Below, one piece after another: positions 15,676-24,317 of a DNA stretch of 64,000 nucleotides. The number at the start of each line of letters is the position of its first letter. Position 1 is the first letter of the stretch. The position numbers were made by a program, and so were the translations under genes. The notes beneath the pieces were generated by a model. That model was not told the DNA's origin and ran no database searches. It was given only the letters and a program-made list of their open reading frames with translations. The stretch comes from UBA6398 sp963644855 (GTDB lineage Bacteria > Bacteroidota > Bacteroidia > Bacteroidales > Bacteroidaceae). The stretch covers positions 1-64,000 of the forward strand of contig CAVIQL010000011.1 of NCBI GenBank assembly GCA_963644855.1. The letters run 5' to 3'.

Positions 15676-17754
15676 ATGAAAATTGCTAATGTGATAAAAA
15701 CTATGGCAGCTTTCGTCGCGCTATTATGCGTGTTTGTTGGCTGTAGCGATTCGGTAGACGATTCGAATTTGTATGTTTTCAAGGGAGAAATGGTTTCTAC
15801 GTTCTTGACAAACAATAGCGACCGTTTTTCTGATTACATAGGCCTTGCAAAACGTACTAAACTTAGTAAGAAAACGAAGTCTACCGTAATGGAATTGTTG
15901 GCAACGCGCGGCAATTACACTTGTTTTGTGCCTACCAACGATGCTGTTCAGACTTATGTTGATAGTATTATGGATCAGAAGAATTTCCCAGTTGAGGAAG
16001 TTTCGGATTCGATAGCCGAGATGATCGTCAAGAACAGTATCATTGATACCGACCAAAACGAGGCTTATGAATCGGCTGATTTTAATGAAGGTGCACTTCC
16101 TTATCAGAATCTCAACGACCGTTACGTAACCGTAAGTTTCGATACCATCAACGGCAAGGCTGTTACTGTTATTAATTCGGAGTCGCGCATTATGGAGCCG
16201 GATAATGAGTGTGAGAATGGTTACGTTCATGTAATGGACAAGGTGGTTGCGATGTCGAACGATGAAATTTCTCAACTTATAGGTCAGGCTGACAACTGTA
16301 AGATATTCTCCCGCTTGCTCCAAGAGACTGGTTGGGCAAAGAAACTCAACAAATATCGCGATGAGGACTACGAGGAAAATCACCCCGAATATGGTAATGC
16401 GATTGGTTCTACTGGTGGTAATGTTGCGCAATACAAATGTCCCGATCACAGATACTTCGGCTATACGGTGCTTGTAGAGCCCGACAGTGTTTACGAAAAA
16501 GATTGGGGTATAAAGATTAATGTGTCAGAGTTTGGTCAGATTGAAAATTGGGACGAAGTAAAGCAGCAGATTATAGACAAATGTAATGCTGTGGATATTT
16601 ATCGTCAGACTGCACATGCTGCTGGCGATCCCGAAGACTGGGCCAACGAGGACAATGTGGTCAATCAGTTTGTGGCATACCATCTTTATGAAGACAGAGT
16701 GCCTTTTGATCTTTTGGTTGTCCATATGAATGAGTGGGGATATTCGTTTAAGAATACCAATAAATTGGCTGCTAATGTAACGCGCAACTTCGAAAGTATG
16801 GGCAAGCAGCATCGTTTGTTCCGCATCACGGAGGGCGAGAGCACCAACGGCAAACGTTTGAACCGTTGGTCGAGCTACGACGACGATACTTATGATGAGA
16901 TTACTGTGCACGACACTGGTGCGCTTATCGTTTCGGACAATGGCAACAATTCCAACAATGCGTTGAATGGCTTCTATTATCCTATCGACCAGATTATGGT
17001 GTATGATTCCCACGTGCGCGATTATGTGTTGAACGATCGTTTGCGTTTTGATATTACCGACTATATGACCGAGAGTGGTGCCAATGGTTTTGGCAATCCT
17101 CACCGTTCGCTCGACTACCAGAATATGCCTAACGGATATCTTAGCAAAGTTGTTAAGATTACCGATGAGTCGTGGCAGATTGACTTCAACGAGGTTAACC
17201 CCAACGGCTGGGTTGATATGAACTGCAACGAGATACTTATCCTTGGTCAGTATGACGTTACATTCCAGTTGCCTCCTGTGCCAGTTGATGGTACATATGA
17301 GTTCCGCTGGGGGCTTTCTAATGCATCATGGCGCGGTATGACGCAGATGTATTTCGGCGACAACAAGGACAATCTCCCTGCAATCGGTGTGCCTTTGGAT
17401 ATGCGTGCAGCTTATACTTCGCCAAACATCGGTTGGGTGAAAGATAATCCCGACGATCCACAGTCGGCTAAGGACAACGACAAGGCAATGCGCAACCACG
17501 GCTATATGAAAGGTCCAAAACTTTATGGTTTGCTTAGCGCGAGCGGTGTGTCCACTTCGTTCCGCGATGGTAATGGCTCGAGCATGTTGTCAATGCGCTA
17601 CATAGTATATCGTGGTCCGATGAAAGCCGATAAGATTTACTACGTGCGTTTTAAGAACGTGTTGACTAATCCCTATGGCCAGTTGTTCTGCGACTATTTC
17701 GAACTTGTTCCGCGTTCGATTTACAACGGCGAAAAGGCTGAGAATATTTGGTAA
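15676..17754 (+). CDS. Fasciclin-domain lipoprotein
   Basis: The 692-residue product has an SPII signal (LLCVFVGCSDS, Cys ~23) and an N-terminal FAS1 domain (~40-200): FSDYIGLAKRTKLS, LLATRGNYTCFVPTNDAVQTYV, MIVKNSIID, and a GYVHVMDKVV strand. The remainder resembles the second FAS1-like and beta-rich C-terminal part of Bacteroidales fasciclin proteins that usually accompany SusCD-type loci. No SusC or SusD gene is next to it here. Fasciclin domains mediate adhesion or protein contacts at the cell surface; the partner cannot be named. It has its own promoter and terminator. Confidence 0.82.
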   Translation: MKIANVIKTMAAFVALLCVFVGCSDSVDDSNLYVFKGEMVSTFLTNNSDRFSDYIGLAKRTKLSKKTKSTVMELLATRGNYTCFVPTNDAVQTYVDSIMDQKNFPVEEVSDSIAEMIVKNSIIDTDQNEAYESADFNEGALPYQNLNDRYVTVSFDTINGKAVTVINSESRIMEPDNECENGYVHVMDKVVAMSNDEISQLIGQADNCKIFSRLLQETGWAKKLNKYRDEDYEENHPEYGNAIGSTGGNVAQYKCPDHRYFGYTVLVEPDSVYEKDWGIKINVSEFGQIENWDEVKQQIIDKCNAVDIYRQTAHAAGDPEDWANEDNVVNQFVAYHLYEDRVPFDLLVVHMNEWGYSFKNTNKLAANVTRNFESMGKQHRLFRITEGESTNGKRLNRWSSYDDDTYDEITVHDTGALIVSDNGNNSNNALNGFYYPIDQIMVYDSHVRDYVLNDRLRFDITDYMTESGANGFGNPHRSLDYQNMPNGYLSKVVKITDESWQIDFNEVNPNGWVDMNCNEILILGQYDVTFQLPPVPVDGTYEFRWGLSNASWRGMTQMYFGDNKDNLPAIGVPLDMRAAYTSPNIGWVKDNPDDPQSAKDNDKAMRNHGYMKGPKLYGLLSASGVSTSFRDGNGSSMLSMRYIVYRGPMKADKIYYVRFKNVLTNPYGQLFCDYFELVPRSIYNGEKAENIW

Positions 17755-17786
17755 TACATTCATGAATTTTTTGTTTTGAATATTGA

Positions 17787-17822
17787 AGCCCCAGCACATC
17801 ACTGCGCTGAGGCTTTTTTATG
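17787..17822 (+). terminator. Terminator after the fasciclin gene
   Basis: Stem AGCCCCAGC / GCTGAGGCT with one mismatch, followed by six T residues, ~32 bases after the stop. Confidence 0.8.
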
Positions 17823-18056
17823 ACCATTGCAGTAAATACCATTGTGTTTATGCGGCTTTAGTGCTTTTATGTGGCTTCTGCTTTCGAAGATAACGGTCAA
17901 ACTCTTGACACGAGTTTAGACAAGATGTTTAACAAGATGTTTGTTTAATGAAATGGTATAACAACGTGTGGTTCCGTCTCTCGGTTTGGCACTGAAAAAG
18001 GCGATGCGGAAAACAATAAAAACGGACAAATGTTAGTCGTTCTTGTTGCTTTTATC
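17823..18056. other. Intergenic stretch before the restriction-enzyme gene
   Basis: About 230 bases with no reading frame of note. It contains a short tandem AAGATGTTTAACAAGATGTTT (17930s) and nothing else that I can name. Confidence 0.5.
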
Positions 18057-18064
18057 TAACTTTG
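18057..18064 (+). promoter_or_regulatory. -7 box of the TdeIII-like gene
   Basis: TAACTTTG fits TAnnTTTG and lies 55 bases before the ATG at 18119. Confidence 0.6.
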
Positions 18065-18118
18065 TGGTCAAACGAGATGTATTAATAGCTTCAAATAATC
18101 AATAAATCATAGAAAGGT

Positions 18119-18937
18119 ATGGCGAATAGTGTTGACAAAGAAAGAGCGATACGTGTTATTGTAAGCAATTCGGTAAAGTCGTATGCATATGGTTTTTCGA
18201 TGCGTCATCTTGCTGAGGTAAATAATGAGAACGGAGTGATTAATATGAAGATTCATAATGTTTTCATCGCAGCATTAGGCTCGGAGATCCTGTATTACTC
18301 TGCACTTGCTCGCTCCCTCGACAGTTCGTTAGAAAATATGCTTGAGAGCATGGCCTTTAGTATTGCAGAACTAAATTATACTGTTAGCCAACATGTAGAA
18401 GGAACCTTGTATAAAGAACAGACCGATTATATAGCAGAGTTGTTGGAACAATACAAGAGTGGTATCAATCGTAGAAAGCCACATTTGGAGGACTATAAAA
18501 ATATATCACAAAAGAAAGGAAATGCCGAAACGAAACGCCATGAGAATGATTACTATTTGATAGACGAAGAGACTGGTATGCATTACTTGATAGAGTTGAA
18601 AATAGGCGGAGACTTGGACAATAAGAAAGCTTGTTCAGAAAAAGAAGCCCTGCTTGAACAGTATTGTATTCTAGCTAACAAACTGGGAGAAGAACATGTT
18701 AAAATTCTCTTTGCTACGGCATATAACAGATATGGCGAAGGTCGACCATGGACTCAAGGACGAGTTCGTCAATTCTTTTGCGAGGAAGAATTATGTATTA
18801 GCAACGACTTTTGGAACTTCGTTTGTAAATCAGAACATGGCTATGAAATAGTAATTGACGAATATAAAAAGAACGCCCATTTTATCAATGAGGCATTAGA
18901 GGACATCAAGGACGCCTATTTGCCAAATGAGGAATAA
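18119..18937 (+). CDS. TdeIII-like type II restriction endonuclease, no methylase nearby
   Basis: The 272-residue soluble protein resembles the TdeIII endonuclease family from memory: an N-terminal helical part with a H-N-x-F-I-A-A-L-G-S-E block (~45-60), a central nuclease core whose strand pair DYYLIDEETGMHYLIELKIGG gives a D...ExK arrangement (PD-(D/E)xK type), and YNRYGEGRPWTQGRVRQFF, a stretch typical of the family, then a C-terminal DFWNFVCKSEHGYE. No DNA methyltransferase is within 18 kb upstream or 45 kb downstream. The gene has its own promoter and no co-transcribed neighbour. Family assignment rests on motif resemblance only. Confidence 0.6.
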   Translation: MANSVDKERAIRVIVSNSVKSYAYGFSMRHLAEVNNENGVINMKIHNVFIAALGSEILYYSALARSLDSSLENMLESMAFSIAELNYTVSQHVEGTLYKEQTDYIAELLEQYKSGINRRKPHLEDYKNISQKKGNAETKRHENDYYLIDEETGMHYLIELKIGGDLDNKKACSEKEALLEQYCILANKLGEEHVKILFATAYNRYGEGRPWTQGRVRQFFCEEELCISNDFWNFVCKSEHGYEIVIDEYKKNAHFINEALEDIKDAYLPNEE

Positions 18938-19163
18938 TGAAAAACCTCAATTGGCGGAAATGCGTTTATGTGCCGACTGCAAGATATAATAAAACGTTTT
19001 CTTGATAATTATATCGATTTTATTCTGAGCACGGAGATATTCTCTGCATCTTTATCTCTGAAACTTTTGATGTTTTTGGGTTTTTATTGTGTCATAAGTC
19101 TATTTTAATCTGGGGTAAGCAAAGTTTAGACGGATTGCAATGGGCGGAAAGGGTAGAAATGCC

Positions 19164-19171
19164 TAACTTTG
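19164..19171 (+). promoter_or_regulatory. -7 box of dacB
   Basis: TAACTTTG fits TAnnTTTG. It overlaps the TTG at 19169, which argues that translation starts at the ATG at 19193. Confidence 0.65.
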
Positions 19172-19192
19172 CGTATAGTAAAGGTTGTCCCG

Positions 19193-20437
19193 ATGAGTTT
19201 ATTCCGTGTTTCCCGCTTGTTTATGCTGCTGTTTCTTGCGTTTGGAGTGGTTTTTAGTTGCTCCAAAGGCAAAAATAGTAAGATCAAAAAAGGTCAAACG
19301 TCCGATACATGCTCTTCCGTGCCGATAGACGGGAGTTTGCAGAAGCGTTTGTCTGAATTTGCCGCAAGACCAAGGTGTGCGGGGCAGTTTGCTTTTTATG
19401 TCTACGACCTTACAGCCGACAAGCCCGTGTATGGTTGCAACGAAAACCAAGCCATGTCGTCAGCGTCGTGTATGAAGTTGCTTTCGGGTGTTGCGGGGTT
19501 GCATTTGCTCGGAAATGGCTACCGTTATACTACTTCTCTTTTTGTGCGTGGCAGAGTGGGGGGCAATGGTGTGTTGATGGGAGACGTGGCGTTTAAGGCA
19601 GGGCTTGACCCGCAGCTCGACAGTCCCGACCTCGTGCCTTTTGCCAAGGTTTTGAAACAAAAAGGGGTTAAAAAAATTGCGGGACGGCTTATTGTTGATC
19701 TTACAATAAAGGCTCCCGTTGAAAGTGAACCGCATTGGTATCCGTGGGACTTGTCGTTCTCGCGTTATGGTTTGCTCTACAAGGGCGCGCCGCGGGTTGT
19801 TAAATCGCTTAAAGCCGCATTGCGTTCACAGGGTGTAAGTGTTGCCGACAGCCAGGTGGTGATGATGCGCACGCCTGCCAATATGCGTTGCGTTTACAAC
19901 CGATATAGTTCGATTTCAGATGTGGTAAAACGTATGTGGAAGAATAGTTCCAACACACAAGCTACGGCAATGCTTTATTCCATAGGGAATAGGGTTGACC
20001 CACGTCGTTCGCCGGTGGAGGCAGGTGTGTCTTATCTCAGAAAATTCTTGCGCGAAGAGCTCGGACAAACCGACTCGACGCTCGTGATTCACGACGGATG
20101 CGGATTGTGCACGCATAATCATTTGTCGCCAAAGGCTCTTGTGGCAATATTGCAGTATGGCTACAAGGATAAACGCCTTTATGCGATGCTTCGAAGCTAT
20201 CTGTCAATAGCGGGAGTGGACGGAACGCTGGCGAGAGAGATGACAAAAGCAAGTACGCGCGGCAAAATACGCGCCAAGACGGGTACGCTTTCCCACCCCT
20301 ACGGCATCAGTTCGCTTGCTGGCTATTGCGAGGCAGCCAATGGGCATCTACTTGCGTTTGCCATTATGGATTGTGAAATGTCGGTGCTTGATGCGCGGGT
20401 GCTTCAGCGACATCTTGGCGAGGCAATGGTAAAGTAA
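19193..20437 (+). CDS. dacB: D-alanyl-D-alanine carboxypeptidase/endopeptidase, PBP4 (S13) family
   Basis: Periplasmic peptidoglycan enzyme that trims or cleaves D-Ala cross-links. The ATG at 19193 is chosen over the TTG at 19169 because the promoter box covers the latter. The signal (LFLAFGVVFSCSK) ends in Cys, so it may be a lipoprotein. All serine-peptidase motifs are present: SCMK (SxxK, Ser ~92), SSN (~252), HDGCGLCTHN where HDGSGLSRxN is usual, and KTGT (~362). At ~414 residues it is slightly short for PBP4, which fits a reduced insert domain. The following esterase gene starts 24 bp on and probably shares the transcript. Confidence 0.92.
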   Translation: MSLFRVSRLFMLLFLAFGVVFSCSKGKNSKIKKGQTSDTCSSVPIDGSLQKRLSEFAARPRCAGQFAFYVYDLTADKPVYGCNENQAMSSASCMKLLSGVAGLHLLGNGYRYTTSLFVRGRVGGNGVLMGDVAFKAGLDPQLDSPDLVPFAKVLKQKGVKKIAGRLIVDLTIKAPVESEPHWYPWDLSFSRYGLLYKGAPRVVKSLKAALRSQGVSVADSQVVMMRTPANMRCVYNRYSSISDVVKRMWKNSSNTQATAMLYSIGNRVDPRRSPVEAGVSYLRKFLREELGQTDSTLVIHDGCGLCTHNHLSPKALVAILQYGYKDKRLYAMLRSYLSIAGVDGTLAREMTKASTRGKIRAKTGTLSHPYGISSLAGYCEAANGHLLAFAIMDCEMSVLDARVLQRHLGEAMVK

Positions 20438-20461
20438 AACACAAAGAAACAACAATGGCTT

Positions 20462-21277
20462 ATGCTTAAACGTTTATATATTCTTTTCGCCTTGTTGCTG
20501 CTCGCGGTCAACGGGCGGGCGCAAGAAATTTCCCGAGGCAATTTCACAGCAATGCGCGGTACGGTGCCCGACAACTATAACTTTTGGATTTATACGCCGG
20601 GCGATTACGAGGGCGATAGTCATTGTGTGCCGCTTGTGATATTCCTTCATGGCGCAAGCCTTTGCGGGCGCGATCTCAACCGTGTGAGGCGTTACGGTGT
20701 GCTTGATGCAATAGAGAAGGGCAAGATAATTCCTGCCGTTGTGCTTGCTCCGCAAAACTCGGGCGGAGCGTGGAAGCCCGAAAAGATAAATGAATTGCTC
20801 GAATGGACCAAAGCAAACTACCGCATCGACTCAACGCGCATTTATGTGTTGGGAATGAGCCTTGGAGGATACGGAACGCTCGATTTCTGTGCCACATATC
20901 CCGAAAAAATAGCGGCGGCAATGGCATTGTGTGGCGGTTGCTCGCTCAGCGATATGTCGGGATTGGGAAAACTGCCGCTATGGATAATGCATGGTACGGC
21001 AGACCGTGCTGTGGGTATCGCACAGTCGAAACGAGTTGTAGAATATCTGCAAGAAAAAGGCGAAGACAAATTGCTGCGTTTCGATTGGCTCGCAAATGGT
21101 TCTCACGGAATTCTCGCGCGACTGTTTTATCTGCAAAAAACATACGACTGGCTTTTCGCTCATTCCACTAAAGACAACCCGCGTACTGTTGACAAGAATT
21201 TCGATATCGACAACACCGATATCAAAGAAACCTACAACGAACTCAAATGGTTTAAGGGAATGTTTGATGACGATTGA
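20462..21277 (+). CDS. Secreted alpha/beta hydrolase (esterase-D/PHB-depolymerase-like)
   Basis: The 271 residues open with a cleavable signal (LFALLLLAVNGRAQE). The body has the alpha/beta hydrolase plan of the carboxylesterase/feruloyl-esterase group: VPLVIFLHGASLCGRD with the oxyanion region, the nucleophile VLGMSLGGYGTLDF, the acid in WIMHGTADRAVG and the His in NGSHGIL. It would act in the periplasm on esters, possibly acetyl or feruloyl groups on glycans; the substrate is inferred from family only. It lies 24 bp behind dacB. No terminator is obvious; the following gap starts with a 21-nt-period array. Confidence 0.82.
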   Translation: MLKRLYILFALLLLAVNGRAQEISRGNFTAMRGTVPDNYNFWIYTPGDYEGDSHCVPLVIFLHGASLCGRDLNRVRRYGVLDAIEKGKIIPAVVLAPQNSGGAWKPEKINELLEWTKANYRIDSTRIYVLGMSLGGYGTLDFCATYPEKIAAAMALCGGCSLSDMSGLGKLPLWIMHGTADRAVGIAQSKRVVEYLQEKGEDKLLRFDWLANGSHGILARLFYLQKTYDWLFAHSTKDNPRTVDKNFDIDNTDIKETYNELKWFKGMFDDD

Positions 21278-21368
21278 TTAATCCTCACCCCTCGTTTCAG
21301 TTCCTTTCGGATAGTAAATTTTCCCGCTTGATGGTATGCCGCAAAAGCATGCCGCGTAGGCGTTTTTC

Positions 21369-21440
21369 TAATGTCGGATATTTTTTAAAAAAGATGCCTT
21401 ATTATTTAAATAATGTCTGACTTTATTTTTGCGATATGCC
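21369..21440. repeat. 21-nt-period intergenic array, locus C
   Basis: Units starting ATGTCGGATA, AGATGCCTTA, AATGTCTGAC and GCGATATGCC. The only strong copy of this family that lies between two genes in the same direction and is not explained by the cassette. Confidence 0.75.
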
Positions 21441-21581
21441 TTGTTGAAAAAAACACCTGGTTAAGCCGTTGTTTGCACGCCGCATATCGTAATTCCAAAG
21501 CAAACACTTCGTCCCGCAAATGTATTTGTTGGCAAAGGGCAAATGGATATGCCAAAAACCTAATGATACCGCAGAAATTCG

Positions 21582-21589
21582 TAAATTTG
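21582..21589 (+). promoter_or_regulatory. -7 box of valS
   Basis: TAAATTTG fits TAnnTTTG, leaving a leader of about 65 nt before the ATG at 21661. Confidence 0.5.
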
Positions 21590-21660
21590 CAACAATTTAG
21601 GCGTATTGCGTGGCAAAACACGTGCGCTACGTATAATTTGAAATAAAAACATTTACAGAT

Positions 21661-24303
21661 ATGGAACTTGCAAGCAAGTACAGCCCCAAAGACGTTGAGG
21701 CAAAATGGTATCAATATTGGATTGACCACAAATTGTTCAGTTCAAAACCAGATGGTCGCGAACCCTACACAATAGTAATACCGCCACCAAATGTAACGGG
21801 TGTGCTCCACATGGGACACATGCTCAACGAAACCATTCAAGACATTCTTGTGCGTAGGGCAAGAATGGAAGGCAAAAACGCTTGTTGGGTGCCGGGCACC
21901 GACCATGCTTCGATTGCCACCGAGGCAAAAGTTGTGGGCAGGCTTGCAGAGAAAGGTATCAAGAAATCCGATCTGACTCGCGAAGAGTTCTTGAAACACG
22001 CATGGGAATGGACCGACGAACACGGAGGCATTATATTAAAACAACTTCGCAAGCTCGGCGCATCGTGTGATTGGGATCGCACCGCGTTTACAATGGACGA
22101 AGAACGCTCAAAAAGCGTAATCCATGTGTTTGTCGACCTATACAACAAAGGACTTATCTATCGTGGCGTGAGAATGGTGAATTGGGATCCTAAAGCCCAA
22201 ACAGCTCTGAGCGACGAAGAAGTAGTTTATCAAGAAGAACACAGCAAACTATATTATCTTCGCTATTATGTGGTAGATCCCAAAGAAGGCGAGAAAAAAT
22301 ATGCCGTGGTTGCTACCACCCGTCCCGAGACAATTATGGGCGATACTGCCATGTGTATAAATCCCAACGATGAAAAAAACACATGGCTCAAAGGTAAACG
22401 CGTTATAGTGCCGCTCGTGGGACGCGAAATTCCCGTGATAGAAGACGATTATGTAGATACGGAATTTGGTACGGGTTGTCTGAAAGTTACTCCTTGTCAT
22501 GATCCCAACGACTACATGCTCGGTGAGAAACATGGGCTTGAAAGTATAGATATATTCAATGACAATGGCACAATTTCCGAAGCAGCCGGCATGTATGTAG
22601 GCATGGATCGTTTTGATGTGAGGAAGCAAATTGCCGAAGACCTTGAAAAGGCAGGCCTCATGGAGAAAGTGGAGGATTATACCAATAAAGTGGGATTCTC
22701 AGAGCGCACCCACGTGCCAATAGAGCCCAAACTGTCAATGCAATGGTTCTTGAAAATGAAACATTTTGCCGACCTCGCTCTTCCACCAGTGATGAACGAC
22801 GAAATAAAGTTCTATCCGGCAAAATACAAAAACACCTATCGCCATTGGCTTGAGAATATAAAAGATTGGTGTATAAGTCGACAACTTTGGTGGGGGCATA
22901 GAATTCCTGCGTATTACCTTCCGCAAGGCGGATTTGTGGTAGCTGAAACAATTGACGAAGCAGTAGAGTTGGCTCGCAAGAAGAGTGGTAACGATTCTCT
23001 TGAAGCAAAAGATTTGCGTCAAGACGAAGAAGCTCTCGATACGTGGTTTTCTTCGTGGCTATGGCCGATATCATTGTTTAATGGAATAATGCAGCCCAAA
23101 GACAATAAGGAATTCGATTATTATTATCCTACCAACGATCTCGTAACAGGCCCCGATATAATATTCTTCTGGGTTGCGCGAATGATAATGGCAGGCTATG
23201 AATTTACAGGAAAGATGCCATTCCGCAATGTATACTTCACCGGCATCGTGCGCGACAAACTTGGTCGTAAAATGTCGAAATCACTAGGCAATTCCCCCGA
23301 CCCATTGAAACTGATCGAAGAATATGGTGCAGATGGGGTGAGAATGGGAATGATGCTTTCAGCTCCAGCTGGCAATGATATTCTTTTTGACGAGAGTTTG
23401 TGCGAGCAAGGCAGAAATTTCTGCAATAAAATATGGAATGCGTTCCGCCTTGTAAAAGGTTGGAGTGTAGATAATAATATTCCACAGCCCGAAACCGCAA
23501 AAATAGCAATAGAATGGTTTGAGGCAGAGTTGCGAAAAGGTGAAGCCTCGCTTAACGATTTGTTCTCGAAATATAGAATAAGCGAGGCGCTAATGGAGGT
23601 TTATCATTTGTTCTGGGACGAATTCTCAAGTTGGTATCTCGAAATGATAAAACCAGCGTATGGTGAACCGATAGATGGTAAAACCTTGGAGGCTACGCTT
23701 GGTATATTCGAGAAGCTAATAGAAATGCTCCATCCTTTCATGCCATTTATTACAGAGGAAATTTGGCAGCACGTTCGCGAACGCAAAGATGGCGAAAGCA
23801 TAATGTATAGCCTCAAAAAAACAAGTGCGTTTACAGCCAAAGACGAGAAACTTATTTCTGAAATAGAACTCGTTAAGCAAATTGTAGTGGGTATTCGCGC
23901 TGTGAGAGCTGAGAAAAACATCGCACCACGCGAGGAACTGCAATTAAACGTAGTAAATGCAGAAATAAATGCAACGTATGTCTCAACAATCAAGAAAATG
24001 GCAAAAATTAGTGCTATCAACACTGTGAGTGAGAAAGACGGACTTTCTTCCTCGTTCATCGTTGGTACAACAGAATATGCCATACCTCTCGGAAACCTTA
24101 TTGATGTTGAGGCAGAACGAGCAAAGGCTAATGCAGAACTCGAACATTTGGAAAAATTCTTAGCTTCGATAGAAAAGAAACTGTCCAACGAGAAATTCAC
24201 CGCTCATGCTCCAGAAAAAGTCGTAGAAATGGAACGTAAAAAACTCAGCGATACACAGAGTAAAATTGCTACGATTAAAGAAACGTTGAAAACTCTTGGC
24301 TGA
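21661..24303 (+). CDS. valS: Valyl-tRNA synthetase
   Basis: Class I synthetase that charges tRNA-Val. The 880 residues are of normal bacterial length. The HIGH-type motif appears in PPPNVTGVLHMGHML (~40-54), the editing domain in TTRPETIMGDTAMC and TGCLKVTPCHDPNDY, the WCISRQLWWGHRIPAY block follows, and KMSKS sits at 537-541 in KLGRKMSKSLGNSPDP. The C-terminal ~70 residues form the family's tRNA-binding coiled coil (ELEHLEKFLASIEKKL). It starts a run of four genes, valS, DUF4105, phosphatase-fold protein and secA, with gaps of 14-55 bp or an overlap. Confidence 0.98.
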   Translation: MELASKYSPKDVEAKWYQYWIDHKLFSSKPDGREPYTIVIPPPNVTGVLHMGHMLNETIQDILVRRARMEGKNACWVPGTDHASIATEAKVVGRLAEKGIKKSDLTREEFLKHAWEWTDEHGGIILKQLRKLGASCDWDRTAFTMDEERSKSVIHVFVDLYNKGLIYRGVRMVNWDPKAQTALSDEEVVYQEEHSKLYYLRYYVVDPKEGEKKYAVVATTRPETIMGDTAMCINPNDEKNTWLKGKRVIVPLVGREIPVIEDDYVDTEFGTGCLKVTPCHDPNDYMLGEKHGLESIDIFNDNGTISEAAGMYVGMDRFDVRKQIAEDLEKAGLMEKVEDYTNKVGFSERTHVPIEPKLSMQWFLKMKHFADLALPPVMNDEIKFYPAKYKNTYRHWLENIKDWCISRQLWWGHRIPAYYLPQGGFVVAETIDEAVELARKKSGNDSLEAKDLRQDEEALDTWFSSWLWPISLFNGIMQPKDNKEFDYYYPTNDLVTGPDIIFFWVARMIMAGYEFTGKMPFRNVYFTGIVRDKLGRKMSKSLGNSPDPLKLIEEYGADGVRMGMMLSAPAGNDILFDESLCEQGRNFCNKIWNAFRLVKGWSVDNNIPQPETAKIAIEWFEAELRKGEASLNDLFSKYRISEALMEVYHLFWDEFSSWYLEMIKPAYGEPIDGKTLEATLGIFEKLIEMLHPFMPFITEEIWQHVRERKDGESIMYSLKKTSAFTAKDEKLISEIELVKQIVVGIRAVRAEKNIAPREELQLNVVNAEINATYVSTIKKMAKISAINTVSEKDGLSSSFIVGTTEYAIPLGNLIDVEAERAKANAELEHLEKFLASIEKKLSNEKFTAHAPEKVVEMERKKLSDTQSKIATIKETLKTLG

Positions 24304-24317
24304 AAAACAAGGTTGCT

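Larger units (their letters stand above)
21278..21660. other. 383-bp gap: repeat array and valS leader
   Basis: Contains array locus C (21369-21440) and the TAAATTTG box at 21582. A 77-codon frame at 21413-21646 begins inside the repeat, matches no family and is not called. Confidence 0.6.

Noticed and set aside
19169..19192. TTG start for dacB
   Set aside because: It lies within the -7 box; the ATG at 19193 begins the signal peptide.
21413..21646. 77-codon plus-strand frame before valS
   Set aside because: Begins inside a repeat unit, covers the valS promoter box and resembles nothing.
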